DNA from: Phytobacter palmae
GTDB lineage: Bacteria > Pseudomonadota > Gammaproteobacteria > Enterobacterales > Enterobacteriaceae
Length of the DNA: 64,000 bases
Assembly (NCBI GenBank): GCA_900112785.1
Contig: FONB01000002.1
Coordinates: forward strand, 496,001-560,000
Direction: 5' to 3'
In this document: in pieces, positions 55,240 to 64,000 of the stretch
Numbering within the stretch: position 1 is the first letter of the stretch
How the letters are laid out: the number at the start of each line of letters is the position of its first letter
The notes under the pieces: generated by a model
Told to the model about the DNA's origin: nothing
What the model saw: the letters and a program-made list of their open reading frames with translations, nothing else
The model's database searches: none
Made by a program: the position numbers and the translations under genes

Positions 55240-56319
55240 ATGAAAAAAACTACTTTGGCATTAATGATGATCGGCCTTGGTGTTGTTTCTGCTTCTTCCA
55301 ACGCTGCGGAAATCTACAACAAAAATGGTAACAAACTGGATCTGTACGGCAAAATCAAAGCCATGCACTACTTCAGCGATGATACCACTCAGGATGGCGA
55401 CAAAACTTACGTGCGTCTGGGCTTCAAAGGCGAAACTCAGATTAACGATCAGTTGACCGGTTTCGGTCGCTGGGAATCTGAATTCGCGGGTAACACCGAC
55501 GAAAGCAGCTCCACCCAGAAAACCCGTCTGGCGTTCGCCGGCCTGAAAGCAAAAACCTACGGTTCTATCGACTACGGTCGTAACCTGGGCATCCTGTACG
55601 ATGCAGCGTCTGTAACCGATATGTTCCCGGAATTCGGCGGCGACTCTCTGACCCGTACCGATAACTTCATGACCAAACGTACCACTGGCGTGGCTACCTA
55701 CCGTAATACCGACTTCTTCGGTGCGGTCAATGGTCTGAACCTGGGTCTGCAGTATCAGGGTAAAAACGAAGCTGGTCGTGTTGCTTCCAAACAGAATGGC
55801 GACGGCTTCGGCACCTCCCTGTCTTACAACTTCGGCGGTAGCCCGGTTACTCTGATCGCTGCCTACGCAAAATCAGACCGTACCGATCTGCAGAACACTC
55901 AGGCTCTGGGTAAAGGCGCTAACGCGGAAGCGTGGATCAGTGGCGTGAAATACGACGCTAACAACATCTATCTGGCGGCTATGTACAGCATCGCGCAGAA
56001 CATGACGCCAATCGGCAGCCGTGGTTTTGCTAACAAATCTGAAAACTTCGAAGCCGTTGCTCAGTACCAGTTCGACTTCGGTCTGCGTCCGTCCATTGGT
56101 TACGTACAGACCAAAGGTAAAGACCTGGAAAACGGTTGGGGCGATCAGGACCTGGTTAAATATGTTGACGTAGGCGCAACCTACTACTTCAACAAAAACT
56201 TCTCTGCAATGGTCGATTACAAAATCAACCAACTGGACAAAGGTGATTTCGCGACTTACGTAGGTTCCAGCTACGTTACCGACGACATCGTTGCTGTTGG
56301 CGTGACTTACCAGTTCTAA
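55240..56319 (+). CDS. phoE: Outer membrane phosphoporin
   Basis: 359 residues. Signal peptide [22 protein letters not shown], then the general porin barrel opening [26 protein letters not shown] and the C-terminal VGVTYQF with terminal Phe required for barrel assembly. The identity as PhoE rather than OmpC/OmpF rests on its place between proB and crl and on the pho box. It forms a trimeric anion-preferring pore. A strong intrinsic terminator follows. Confidence 0.95.
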   Translation: MKKTTLALMMIGLGVVSASSNAAEIYNKNGNKLDLYGKIKAMHYFSDDTTQDGDKTYVRLGFKGETQINDQLTGFGRWESEFAGNTDESSSTQKTRLAFAGLKAKTYGSIDYGRNLGILYDAASVTDMFPEFGGDSLTRTDNFMTKRTTGVATYRNTDFFGAVNGLNLGLQYQGKNEAGRVASKQNGDGFGTSLSYNFGGSPVTLIAAYAKSDRTDLQNTQALGKGANAEAWISGVKYDANNIYLAAMYSIAQNMTPIGSRGFANKSENFEAVAQYQFDFGLRPSIGYVQTKGKDLENGWGDQDLVKYVDVGATYYFNKNFSAMVDYKINQLDKGDFATYVGSSYVTDDIVAVGVTYQF

Positions 56320-56353
56320 GTCTTAAACGCACGTTGACTTAAGTACTGAACAT

Positions 56354-56392
56354 AAAGCACCGAACGATAACCTCGTCGGTGCTTTCTTTTTT
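56354..56392 (+). terminator. phoE intrinsic terminator
   Basis: AAAGCACCGA (56354-56363) pairs with TCGGTGCTTT (56376-56385), followed by CTTTTTT. A canonical terminator 35 bases after the phoE stop. Confidence 0.92.
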
Positions 56393-56474
56393 CGCCAGTG
56401 CGCGCAACAAAACGCAAGAATGGGAAGTGTGGAAAAGCCTTTTAAGCAGTCGCCGTTATGACTCAATGCTTTAC

Positions 56475-57746
56475 TCAGAATGCTGTTTCCAGTGAATCAG
56501 TGACGCAATAATCATCATCCACCAGTGGCAAATAGCGCCACTTATCAAACGCAGTACAGGGATGTGAAATGCCACAGCCCACCCAGTCACCGGGCTTTAA
56601 CGCATCATCTTCTGGCAGCAACAAATAGGCATGTTGATCGTTCACCTCACTGATACGCATGCCAGAAGCGGCACGAGGGGCGCTACCATCCACATTTCGC
56701 ACCCACAATGGGTTTGGCAAATCCTGATCAAAGGGCACATCGCGGCGGCCGAAATCAACAAACGCCAGGCCTGGCTCAGGTCGTGATAATACCCTCCCCC
56801 AGATCTCCAGCGCGGGTTCAAAATGATGTCGGGCGCCCGGTTGAGCAAACGGGGCGATGCGGGCATACAACCCGTTATCGTGTGCCATATAGGCACCTGA
56901 TCGAATCAACGGTGTGATCGGGAGCGGCAGCTGCGCCCCGGTAAAACAGGCGCTAACCACATCAAACCATGCGCCGCCGCCAGCGCTGAGAATAATGGTC
57001 TCGCTGCTGAATAGCTCTTTCTCAGCCAACAGTGCAGCCGTAGCGATTATCATCTGGCAATAATCGCGCACCCTGGCGATACCGGCTGCATCACGCCCCG
57101 CCCCCAGTGCGCCTTCATAGCCTGCCACCCCTACCAGTTGCAGAACCGGACTTGCCGCAACCGCCTCGGCAATTTCCAGTGCTTGCGAGGATGAACGACA
57201 GCCAGTTCGCCCGCCGCTAACCGACATTTCCAGCAGTACCGCAATGGGGCTGTCGCCAAGATGCTGTTCCAGCAAACGAACCCCCTGCACCGAATCAACG
57301 TAGCAAAGGAAGCCGTGGTCAGGATGTTGCTTTTGCCACTCTCCTGTCCAGCGAATGCCAGCAGGATCGACCAGTTGATTAGCGAGAAAGACGTTACGAA
57401 TACCAAACTGACGCAACGCGCGAACCTGTGCAGGGGTTGCTGCACTCAATCCCCAGGCACCACCTTCGGTGATGGCACGACGCAGGATCGCCGCAGACAT
57501 TGAGGTCTTGCCGTGTGCCGCCAGCATTACGCCCTGTTCACGGCAAAAATCTGCCAGTTGGCGCAGGTTATTCTCCAGCGCCGATTGCTTCATTAGCATC
57601 AGTGGGGAAAACACGCTATTGCTGGCCAGGACCGGGGTACCAGGCGGTAATGGTGCATCGCCACGGCCTGCAACAGATTTAAAGCGCGGCGCAGGTTGCA
57701 GCGCATCCAATAACCCATCGGCCACCAACGGAAAATGAATCGACAT
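56475..57746 (-). CDS. PLP-dependent D-amino-acid deaminase/aldolase (alanine-racemase fold type III)
   Basis: 423 residues from the ATG at 57746 (GGAGG upstream). The PLP lysine is Lys80 in AAHGKTSMS. The C-terminal D-serine-dehydratase-like domain ends with a metal site GISHPCTAFDKW (His395, Cys397). These features place it with D-threonine aldolases and eukaryote-type D-serine dehydratases; the two cannot be separated by motif alone. The RidA gene in the same operon favours a deaminase, since deamination of Ser/Thr releases the enamine that RidA removes. It is the last gene of a six-gene minus-strand operon. Confidence 0.85.
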   Translation of the reverse strand: MSIHFPLVADGLLDALQPAPRFKSVAGRGDAPLPPGTPVLASNSVFSPLMLMKQSALENNLRQLADFCREQGVMLAAHGKTSMSAAILRRAITEGGAWGLSAATPAQVRALRQFGIRNVFLANQLVDPAGIRWTGEWQKQHPDHGFLCYVDSVQGVRLLEQHLGDSPIAVLLEMSVSGGRTGCRSSSQALEIAEAVAASPVLQLVGVAGYEGALGAGRDAAGIARVRDYCQMIIATAALLAEKELFSSETIILSAGGGAWFDVVSACFTGAQLPLPITPLIRSGAYMAHDNGLYARIAPFAQPGARHHFEPALEIWGRVLSRPEPGLAFVDFGRRDVPFDQDLPNPLWVRNVDGSAPRAASGMRISEVNDQHAYLLLPEDDALKPGDWVGCGISHPCTAFDKWRYLPLVDDDYCVTDSLETAF

Positions 57747-57757
57747 AACGCCTCCGG

Positions 57758-58495
57758 TCAATGTTCAAGAACACGCGATAAAAACTGCTGGGTGCGCGGA
57801 TTTTGTGGATTCACGAAAATCTGCTCAGGCGATCCTTGTTCAGCAATCACCCCCTGATCCATAAACACCACACGGTCTGCGGTTTTGCGCGCAAACCCCA
57901 TCTCATGGGTGACCACGACCATGGTCATCCCTTCACGCGCCAGGCTGCGCATCACCTCCATGACTTCACCGACCAGTTCGGGATCGAGCGCGGAGGTGGC
58001 TTCATCAAAAAACATAATTTTCGGTTCTACCGCCAGCGCCCTGGCGATCGCCACTCGCTGCTGCTGACCGCCGGAAAGTTGTGCCGGGTAATAGTGCGCA
58101 CGCTCAGCCAGCCCAACGCGAGTCAGGGCTGCCATGCCGCGTTTATTGGCTTCGGCCTCAGACAGTTTCTGCGCTTTTATCAGCGCCAGCGTCACGTTAC
58201 CGAGCGCGGTTTTGTGGGGGAACAGGTTGAACTGCTGGAATACCATCCCGACATGGCCACAAATTTCGCGGCTGCGTTTATGGTCGTGCAATGGCACATT
58301 GTTGACCCAGATTTCGCCCCCGTCGGCCGTTTCCAGCCCGCTCATGATGCGTAACACGGTACTTTTGCCGGAACCTGATGCGCCAATCAGCACCAGTACT
58401 TCGCCGGGCGAAACATCAAGGCTGATCTCTTTGAGCACCTGGGTGCTACCAAACGATTTGGTAATACGGCTCAGCGTAATGGCGGATTTGCTCAT
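57758..58495 (-). CDS. Polar amino acid ABC transporter ATPase (GlnQ type)
   Basis: 245 residues from the ATG at 58495, which overlaps the upstream permease stop (ATGA). Walker A is GASGSGKST, the signature is [15 protein letters not shown], and Walker B is [35 protein letters not shown] is typical of the GlnQ/HisP group. It energises uptake through the two permeases encoded just upstream. Confidence 0.93.
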   Translation of the reverse strand: MSKSAITLSRITKSFGSTQVLKEISLDVSPGEVLVLIGASGSGKSTVLRIMSGLETADGGEIWVNNVPLHDHKRSREICGHVGMVFQQFNLFPHKTALGNVTLALIKAQKLSEAEANKRGMAALTRVGLAERAHYYPAQLSGGQQQRVAIARALAVEPKIMFFDEATSALDPELVGEVMEVMRSLAREGMTMVVVTHEMGFARKTADRVVFMDQGVIAEQGSPEQIFVNPQNPRTQQFLSRVLEH

Positions 58496-59136
58496 AAGGC
58501 CTGGCTCCTGGTTTGATGATGTTGAACCCAACGGGAAAGCGGAAAGCAGACAACGAAGTACAGCACGGCCACCAGCGCATAAATCACCACCGGCTGGCCG
58601 ATACGATCAACGATCGCCTGGCCCTGGTGCATCAGTTCCGACATGCCAATCATGCTGACGATAGAGGTATCCTTAATCAGAGAAAGATACTGCCCCACCA
58701 GCGGCGGCAGTACGATACCGCGCGTCTGAGGCAGAATCACACTAAGAAAGGTCTGGCGTTTTGACAGCCCGAGGATCCACGACACTTCCCACTGTCCTTT
58801 GGGGACCGCTTCAATTCCGGCGCGAAACACTTCGGCGATATATGCGCCCTGGTAGATACTCAAACCGAGAATACCGGCGGCAAACAAATTTATTTCATAG
58901 CCAAAATAGGCCACGCCAAAGTAGATAAACATCAAAGTGATCAATACTGGCGTACCGCGAAACAGCTCAGTGTAAAGCACGGCAATATGGCTGGCCCCCG
59001 AGATACGGCTGGTACGTAACACGGCGGCGAGCAGACCGAGAAGCGTACTGCCAATGATGGCAGCGGCTGAAAGCAGCAGAGTGATCCATAGCCCCTCCAG
59101 CAGCAACGGTAATGAACTGGTGATCATATTGCTCAT
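58492..59136 (-). CDS. Polar amino acid ABC transporter permease (His/Glu/Gln family)
   Basis: 214 residues, about five membrane segments. [21 protein letters not shown] is the family N-terminal block, and [28 protein letters not shown] contains the EAA loop that contacts the ATPase. It overlaps both neighbours by four bases, indicating tight coupling in the operon. Confidence 0.93.
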   Translation of the reverse strand: MSNMITSSLPLLLEGLWITLLLSAAAIIGSTLLGLLAAVLRTSRISGASHIAVLYTELFRGTPVLITLMFIYFGVAYFGYEINLFAAGILGLSIYQGAYIAEVFRAGIEAVPKGQWEVSWILGLSKRQTFLSVILPQTRGIVLPPLVGQYLSLIKDTSIVSMIGMSELMHQGQAIVDRIGQPVVIYALVAVLYFVVCFPLSRWVQHHQTRSQAL

Positions 59137-59870
59137 AGCGCATTCTCCCGTTTCAGTGAACTAGTCAGCCATTTTTTTGCCCACCACCGGGCGGACTTTT
59201 TTACCGGAGTGACCAGTTGCGGATGAAACAAACGGCTTCCCACCAGGTTACCGAGCCAGGAAAAGAGATTACTCATCAGCAGATAGACCAGTGCTACCAC
59301 GCTGAACGTCTGGATATAAAGCAGCGTGCGGGCGTTTATCACGGTGGCGGTGCCGGTCAGTTCCGGCAGCGCAATAGCTGACAATAGCGACGTACCCAGC
59401 AACAACTGAATCAGGTTGTTAATAATGGCAGGCCAGACGGCGCGCGCAGCCTGGGGCAACACAACACTCAAAAAGACCTGGCGGCGTGAAATACCTAAAA
59501 TCCATGCGGCTTCCAGTTGTCCTTTGGGCACTGACTGTATTCCGGCGCGAAAGGTCTCCGACAGATAAGCGCCGACATTAATGCCCAGCGCCAGCACCCC
59601 TGCGGTAAAGGCGCTCATGGTGATGCCGAGGGAAGGCAGACCGAAAAAAATAATGAAAATTTGCAGCAACACCGGCGTATTGCGGATGAATTCAACATAA
59701 CAGTGGCTCAGCCAGCGTAGCGGTGCTACCGCAGAGGCTTTCGCCAGCGCTGCCAGCAACCCGAGTGCGACGGCCAGCATAAAAGCGAGAAGTGTGACCT
59801 GTAGCGTCAGCCAGGCGGCGGCCAGGAAGGTCTCGCCGTAACTCCACAGGGTTAGCCATTGATAACTCAT
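59133..59870 (-). CDS. Polar amino acid ABC transporter permease (His/Glu/Gln family)
   Basis: 245 residues from the ATG at 59870 (AAGGAG seven bases upstream). YVEFIRNTPVLLQIFIIFFGLP and SVPKGQLEAAWILGISRRQVFLSVVLPQ mirror the partner permease, so the pair would form a heterodimeric channel. A basic, roughly 35-residue C-terminal tail is an unusual extension. Confidence 0.92.
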   Translation of the reverse strand: MSYQWLTLWSYGETFLAAAWLTLQVTLLAFMLAVALGLLAALAKASAVAPLRWLSHCYVEFIRNTPVLLQIFIIFFGLPSLGITMSAFTAGVLALGINVGAYLSETFRAGIQSVPKGQLEAAWILGISRRQVFLSVVLPQAARAVWPAIINNLIQLLLGTSLLSAIALPELTGTATVINARTLLYIQTFSVVALVYLLMSNLFSWLGNLVGSRLFHPQLVTPVKKSARWWAKKWLTSSLKRENAL

Positions 59871-59924
59871 GAATGGACTCCTTCCTGCGGTGCAGCAGAG
59901 CAAATATTGCTACACCGCAGGCAA

Positions 59925-60749
59925 TCAGAATTGCGGATTCAGTGGGTAACGCGGCTTATCACCAAACCATTTTTGATACAGCGTGGCGTTCTCACCGGAG
60001 GCGTTGATCTCAAACAGGAATTCATTGAGGTAGTTCAGCCATACCTGGTCACCCTGCTTCACGCCAAAGGCGTTATATTCCAGCGGCACCAGCGCTTCGT
60101 TAGTGACAGTCAGGGTCGGATCAAGTTTGGCCTGATAAGCGAGGAAGTTGTTATCCTCAATCATTGCATCAGCCTGTCCCTGTTTCACCGCCAGAATGGC
60201 TGCCTGTGAGGAGTCGTACTCCTGAATTTTGACCTCGATGCCCATGCTGCGCACTTCATCTCCGTTGGTAGACCCTTTCACCGTGGCGATGGTTTTACCG
60301 GCCATGTCATGGGCTGATTTGATGCCGCTCTCTTTACGAACCAACATCGCTTCACTCGCCACAACGTACGGATTGGTGAAGCCGATCTCTTTGGCGCGTT
60401 CCAGATTGCGAGTGAAGTTACAGAACACCACGTCCACTTTGTTAGTTTGCAGATTAGGGATACGGTTGGCGCTGGTGGTGTTGACCATTTCCAGTTTTAC
60501 GCCCATCTTGCTGGCCAGCGCTTTCGCCAAATCGACGTCATAACCATCGGGTTTGCCGTCTTTATCGTAAAAACCGAAGGGAGCGAAACTCAGGCAGTCA
60601 CCCACGCGTAACGTGCCGCGTTGCAATACGGTTTGCAGTGTCGATTGCGGGGCCGCGCCCGCCACTTGCTTCTCTTCCGTGGGGGTACAACCGGCAACGG
60701 CCAGCAGAGCCAGCGCTCCGGCGATGATTTTTAACGAAGTTGCATTCAT
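59925..60749 (-). CDS. Amino acid-binding lipoprotein of ABC importer
   Basis: 274 residues. The signal peptide ends in LLAVAGC (lipobox, Cys21), so the protein is lipid-anchored rather than freely periplasmic. The mature part is a family 3 solute-binding protein: LRVGDCLSFAPFGFYDKDGKPDGYDVDLAKALASKMGVKLEMV and FCNFTRNLERAKEIGFTNPYV. The second motif lacks the fully standard pattern, so ligand cannot be read off. The catabolic partner suggests D-serine, D-threonine or a related polar D-amino acid. Confidence 0.9.
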   Translation of the reverse strand: MNATSLKIIAGALALLAVAGCTPTEEKQVAGAAPQSTLQTVLQRGTLRVGDCLSFAPFGFYDKDGKPDGYDVDLAKALASKMGVKLEMVNTTSANRIPNLQTNKVDVVFCNFTRNLERAKEIGFTNPYVVASEAMLVRKESGIKSAHDMAGKTIATVKGSTNGDEVRSMGIEVKIQEYDSSQAAILAVKQGQADAMIEDNNFLAYQAKLDPTLTVTNEALVPLEYNAFGVKQGDQVWLNYLNEFLFEINASGENATLYQKWFGDKPRYPLNPQF

Positions 60750-60860
60750 TGTTTTGCTCGCTTATTAAATGGAGACGACATAAAAAGCATCAATTATTTA
60801 CGGGCAGCCCTGGTGTGGGCGAATAAATAAAAATGTCAGTGTGTTATCAGATAAAAAATA

Positions 60861-61253
60861 TTATTTCCGATCGGCGCGAAAGCATTTCATATCCACTTCC
60901 ACTTTGCAGTCGACAACTAAATCCTGCACGCTACAAATACGTGCCGGGGGATTTCCGGTAAATATCTCGCTGAAAACTTTATTAAAGGAACTGAAGTAAC
61001 GGGCGTCGGTTAATACTGCCGTGACGTGTACAACATCCTCCACCCTGTACCCCGCCTCGCGCATAATGGACAGGCAGTTATCAAACGCCAGGCGGGTCTG
61101 CTCAATGATCCCTCCTTCCACCACCTCGCCCTCGCGCATCGGCGTCTGGCCTGAGATATACAGCCACCCATCCGCCTCTACAGCGCGTGCGAACGGCAGT
61201 TTCTGCCCACCCGTACCGGTGCCGCCTTCAATGCCATAACGCTTAATCGTCAT
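60861..61253 (-). CDS. RidA-family enamine/imine deaminase
   Basis: 130 residues, the family length. The substrate-binding Arg105 is kept (NPPARICSVQDLV) and Glu119 lies in CKVEVDMKCF, so it is likely a true deaminase. It hydrolyses 2-aminoacrylate or 2-aminocrotonate released by PLP enzymes acting on Ser or Thr, preventing PLP damage. It is first of the operon, divergent from the IclR gene, and its presence is the best hint to the chemistry of the PLP enzyme. Confidence 0.9.
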   Translation of the reverse strand: MTIKRYGIEGGTGTGGQKLPFARAVEADGWLYISGQTPMREGEVVEGGIIEQTRLAFDNCLSIMREAGYRVEDVVHVTAVLTDARYFSSFNKVFSEIFTGNPPARICSVQDLVVDCKVEVDMKCFRADRK

Positions 61254-61667
61254 GCAATGCTGCTCCTTTTTGTTCAGAGAATTGCCATGAGTACCGCACC
61301 ATCACTGTCTGATATATCGGACAACCATCTGCAATACCGGATAGAGCAAGATTTGCACAGCTTTTTTATTTTTGCAATATATCCGGAACAATTTAATTTT
61401 TTATGGTGTTGTCGCGATCGCAAAATAAAAATTCAAGGGAGGTAATTCCTGAATGGAAATGTTATCCCGATCGTGATTTTAAAAAATTAATTTGCACCTT
61501 ATGCGCTAAAATGAGGCCCCAAAATAGAACAAAGAAATAGAAATGCTGGCAGGAAAATTTTAATTAACGGGGATGGGTTAACGGCGACGCTGGGTGTATC
61601 ATGCTTTTCTTTTTTATTGTCTTTACTGTCTGGCGCGACTGCCCGACTGCATCAGGAGAATTTGCTT
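61254..61667. other. Divergent regulatory region between ridA-like and iclR-like genes
   Basis: About 410 AT-rich bases that should hold the promoters of both the operon and its regulator. Two loosely related stretches, GATATATCGGACAA (near 61312) and AATACCGGATAGAG (near 61334), could be part of an IclR operator, but the symmetry is not clean. No gene is supported here. Confidence 0.45.
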
Positions 61668-62420
61668 ATGCCGGACGAGAAGCCATCGCGAGCGCGCGGT
61701 GTTGACCGGGTTATCGACATTTTTCACCAGTTGCACATCGCCCGTCAGCCTATGACGATGCGCGATTTGATCGACGCCACCGGTGCGCCGCGTTCCAGTG
61801 TATATGAGCTCGTCAGCCTGCTCACTGAGGCCGGGCTACTTGAAGTGGATGCCGACGGTGCGGTGTTCTTTGGCCGCGAAATGCACTACTACGGTGCAGA
61901 TTACATGGCGCATAACGATCTCATCCGTCGCTCACATCAGTTAATGGTTGAACTCGTCGCCCGTCATGGCGAGACGGTGCAGCTCTGTATGCTGGAGGGG
62001 AATAAATACACCGTCGTGCTGTCGGAAAGTAATGCCCACCCGTTCAAAATCACGTCTGATATCGGCGTGCGGGTTCCGATTACCTGGACTGCCACTGGAC
62101 GGCTGTTGCTCAGTAATTGGTCGGACAGTGCCATTCTCGATCTTATCCCCGAAGAAGATTACCGTCTGGCGAACGGGCAAGTCCTTGATAAGCAGGCCTT
62201 CCTGGAAGACATTCATCGCGCCGGACAGCAGGGTTATTGTCTGACTGAGGGGTTGTCGGAGAGTTTTACCTGTTGTATGGCGGCGCCGATTCGTTCTCGT
62301 AGCGGGCAGGCGGTGGCGGCTATCTGCTTTATGGTGAGTCGCGATACACCGGAGGATCGCCGCCAGATGTTGCTCAAAGAGTTGATCGTTTCTGGCCAAA
62401 AATTATCGGATTTCACCTGA
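61668..62420 (+). CDS. IclR-family transcriptional regulator
   Basis: 250 residues from the ATG at 61668 (AGGAG nine bases upstream); the open frame starts 17 codons earlier without a good site. N-terminal winged helix (RVIDIFHQLHIARQPMTMRDLIDATGAPRSSVYELVSLLTEAGLLE) and a GAF-like effector domain (TWTATGRLLLSNW; GLSESFTCCMAAPIRSRSGQAVAAICF) are typical of IclR. It should sense the D-amino acid or its oxo-acid product and control the divergent importer-catabolic operon. Confidence 0.93.
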   Translation: MPDEKPSRARGVDRVIDIFHQLHIARQPMTMRDLIDATGAPRSSVYELVSLLTEAGLLEVDADGAVFFGREMHYYGADYMAHNDLIRRSHQLMVELVARHGETVQLCMLEGNKYTVVLSESNAHPFKITSDIGVRVPITWTATGRLLLSNWSDSAILDLIPEEDYRLANGQVLDKQAFLEDIHRAGQQGYCLTEGLSESFTCCMAAPIRSRSGQAVAAICFMVSRDTPEDRRQMLLKELIVSGQKLSDFT

Positions 62421-62494
62421 ATCCGGGCTATTTTTCCCCTGCTTTGGCACGCAGAAAAGCCAACATCACAGCGACATCCCCGGGGTGTTCAGAC

Positions 62495-62530
62495 ATAAAA
62501 AATCCGGAATCAGAGGGCTGAATCCGGATT
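62495..62530 (-). terminator. crl intrinsic terminator
   Basis: On the minus strand AATCCGGA and TCCGGATT (arms at 62523-62530 and 62501-62508) form an 8-bp stem followed by TTTTTT, 30 bases after the crl stop. It also separates crl from the convergent IclR gene. Confidence 0.88.
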
Positions 62531-62561
62531 GTCTCTTGTCGGGCGAATCTTTTGACTGCGC

Positions 62562-62960
62562 TTAAACCGTCAGATTAATTTCGTCGGTGAAATTTTCCGC
62601 AGGTTCCAGTTTCAGCTCCAGCGCCGCAAGGACCTCGCGGGCGCGACCATGAAATTCACGCAGCGTATACTCCAGCCGGTCCGTCACTTCTGAATCTTTT
62701 ATTGCAGTTTCTTTCCAGTTTCCGTCTTTATCGTATAGCCCAAAATGGTAGCTATAGGTAAAACGGTTTTGCTGCGCTTCCATTTCCATCCACCAGCCCC
62801 AAAACTCACGCTTCTCCGGCGCGGGCTTTACATTGACGCATACGGCCAGGCAATCAAAAAAGAAGCGATTATCGGCACACTGTTCTTCCCGAATATACGG
62901 GCCTAGCGCGGTAAACCTTTTTATGAGTTTGCTCTTCGGATGTCCACTCGGTAACGTCAT
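62562..62960 (-). CDS. crl: Sigma-S-binding protein Crl
   Basis: 132 residues, one fewer than the E. coli protein. [27 protein letters not shown] and [28 protein letters not shown] are the conserved Crl blocks that contact sigma-S domain 2 and help it assemble with core RNA polymerase, so it supports stationary-phase and curli gene expression. In E. coli it lies next to phoE; here a 6-kb operon separates them. Confidence 0.96.
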   Translation of the reverse strand: MTLPSGHPKSKLIKRFTALGPYIREEQCADNRFFFDCLAVCVNVKPAPEKREFWGWWMEMEAQQNRFTYSYHFGLYDKDGNWKETAIKDSEVTDRLEYTLREFHGRAREVLAALELKLEPAENFTDEINLTV

Positions 62961-63017
62961 TGCGATCTCCTTATGTGATGCAACTGTTTTACCAAATCAA
63001 TCAAAATTAGCAATCCA

Positions 63018-64000
63018 TTAACGCAATCTATAATTGATCCAGTCCGTAATGTCCCGCAGCGCCTTATCAAAATTGCGATAAACCGGATTAAACGGGATTT
63101 CCAGTAATTTACCATCGGCGGATGACGAAGTGATTAAACGCGACTCTTCTTCCGGGCTGAACGGATCGTTTCGCCAGAAACCAGACAACATCGGTGTCGG
63201 ACAACGTCGCCCCAGCAACCCCTGCGTTTTTAGCGAGTATCGATTCAGCTCAACATAGAGTGACTCGTCCGAGGCATTATGCATGCCGAGTCGACTGGCG
63301 AGCACATCCATATACATCTCCGGCACACGCCCCAGTTGCAGAGGGTTAGCCAGCAGCGCATGCACGATCGGCCCGAGACAGGCCACCGCTTTCAGGCGCG
63401 GAGACTCCAGATAACCAAGGCGCACCGCCACGTTGGCACCAAAGCGAAAACCAAACGCCGCAACGCGTGTATGGTCAATCCACGGAATGTTCGGCAGCGC
63501 TTTCAGCGCATGCTGATGCAGCAGGCTAGAGTCCTGAGTTAGTTTCCATTTTGAGGAGAATCCCACAGATGGCATATCCAGCGTCAGCATGGCGATGCCT
63601 TTCGGCGCAAAATAGCGTTCATACAGGCTGTAGTAGTCGCTTTGCAGACCATCCAGCTCGCCGCACATCAGGATGGTAGGAAAAGGTCCCTCTCCTTTAG
63701 GCATATGTAAGAAACCAATCACCGGCGAACCGCCGGGAATCGAAAATTCCATCTCTTTCATTGTGCCAGGCAGACGCTGCGCCGCCTCTTCATAGGCGCG
63801 ATTCGCCAGCGCCTGTGCCTGCTCTGCCAGGACATCCCCTTTAATATGCGGATAAGCGGCAATGCTATAGAGGTTTGACGCGTGCAGCCAGTGCTGGCCA
63901 CTGAGGGCGGTATCCTGCTCCTGGCTGGCTTTTTGCTGCCACTGCATAGCCTGAGTGGACCATTCGTAGATCCAGTTGCCGCCGCGATAGCCCACTACCG
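63018..64000 (-). CDS. frsA: Esterase FrsA, truncated at the window edge
   Basis: The C-terminal 325 or so residues of a protein of about 414; the start codon lies beyond base 64000. The alpha/beta-hydrolase core shows [41 protein letters not shown] and [20 protein letters not shown]; the nucleophile position is in a GFRFGAN context, as in FrsA. FrsA was described as a fermentation/respiration switch protein binding dephosphorylated EIIA-Glc, with esterase activity. It follows crl in the conserved enteric order. Confidence 0.95.
   Translation of the reverse strand, partial: VVGYRGGNWIYEWSTQAMQWQQKASQEQDTALSGQHWLHASNLYSIAAYPHIKGDVLAEQAQALANRAYEEAAQRLPGTMKEMEFSIPGGSPVIGFLHMPKGEGPFPTILMCGELDGLQSDYYSLYERYFAPKGIAMLTLDMPSVGFSSKWKLTQDSSLLHQHALKALPNIPWIDHTRVAAFGFRFGANVAVRLGYLESPRLKAVACLGPIVHALLANPLQLGRVPEMYMDVLASRLGMHNASDESLYVELNRYSLKTQGLLGRRCPTPMLSGFWRNDPFSPEEESRLITSSSADGKLLEIPFNPVYRNFDKALRDITDWINYRLR

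Noticed and set aside
1..64000. CRISPR arrays, insertion sequences, rRNA genes, integrases
   Set aside because: No regularly spaced repeats, transposase/integrase motifs or rRNA-like sequence noticed on either strand.

Overview
The window reads as enterobacterial chromosome, most likely Citrobacter or a close relative. The right end holds the block thrW tRNA-proA-proB-phoE ... crl-frsA, in the same relative order as in E. coli and Salmonella. Coding density, codon use and moderate GC elsewhere fit Enterobacteriaceae. The species cannot be fixed from the sequence alone. No integrase, transposase, CRISPR array or rRNA was seen.

Layout, left half. (1) 0.5-4.1 kb: a minimal ethanolamine operon (permease, eutB, eutC) behind a very good sigma-54 promoter, with no microcompartment genes. 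Two small membrane-protein genes follow. (2) 5.5-13.2 kb: a catabolic cluster of unknown substrate. It encodes an APH-fold kinase, a divergent enolase, an MFS symporter, a D-2-hydroxyacid dehydrogenase, a 2-oxo-enoate hydratase and an HpcH/HpaI aldolase, with a convergent LacI-type regulator. A perfect 20-bp palindrome lies before the kinase. (3) 13.7-15.9 kb: a translationally coupled pair, an aldonolactone-oxidase-type flavoprotein and a family 8 glycosyltransferase. (4) 16.0-24.0 kb: a D-amino-acid system. One arm has a D-amino-acid transaminase, a DgcA-like racemase and a DgcN-like N-acetyltransferase. The divergent arm has a five-gene branched-chain-type ABC importer. Symmetric operator-like sequences lie between the arms. 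(5) 24.2-32.5 kb: the most unusual block. A SLOG-like protein with four membrane segments is followed by two very large paralogous DUF4062-P-loop NTPase proteins, tail to tail, the second carrying a long TPR array. This looks like a signalling or conflict (defence-like) system.

Layout, right half. (6) 32.6-35.1 kb: an MHS-type transporter and a cytosolic Asp-box sialidase-like protein. (7) 35.7-45.0 kb: a membrane protein, a metallo-beta-lactamase relic, a periplasmic histidine phosphatase, a large two-component-propeller diguanylate cyclase, a peptidoglycan-hydrolase-like protein with two STY0301 paralogues (effector/immunity-like), a putative PD-(D/E)XK protein and a secreted esterase. (8) 45.6-52.4 kb: AT-rich accessory DNA up to thrW. 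It holds a multi-membrane-segment protein broken by an in-frame TAG, an MFS/MarR divergent pair with a clear operator, and a 735-residue protein of unknown function whose N-terminus recalls contractile-injection-system cargo. (9) 52.6-56.3 kb: conserved proAB and phoE with a pho box. (10) 56.5-62.4 kb: a PLP-dependent D-amino-acid lyase/deaminase with a polar amino acid ABC importer, RidA and an IclR regulator, sitting between phoE and crl. (11) crl and a window-truncated frsA.

A theme of the window is nitrogen and D-amino-acid scavenging: ethanolamine, a D-glutamate funnel, and D-Ser/Thr-type deamination with RidA detoxification. Alongside it stand a conflict-type STAND NTPase block and an orphan catabolic pathway built around an enolase lacking a normally conserved active-site histidine.
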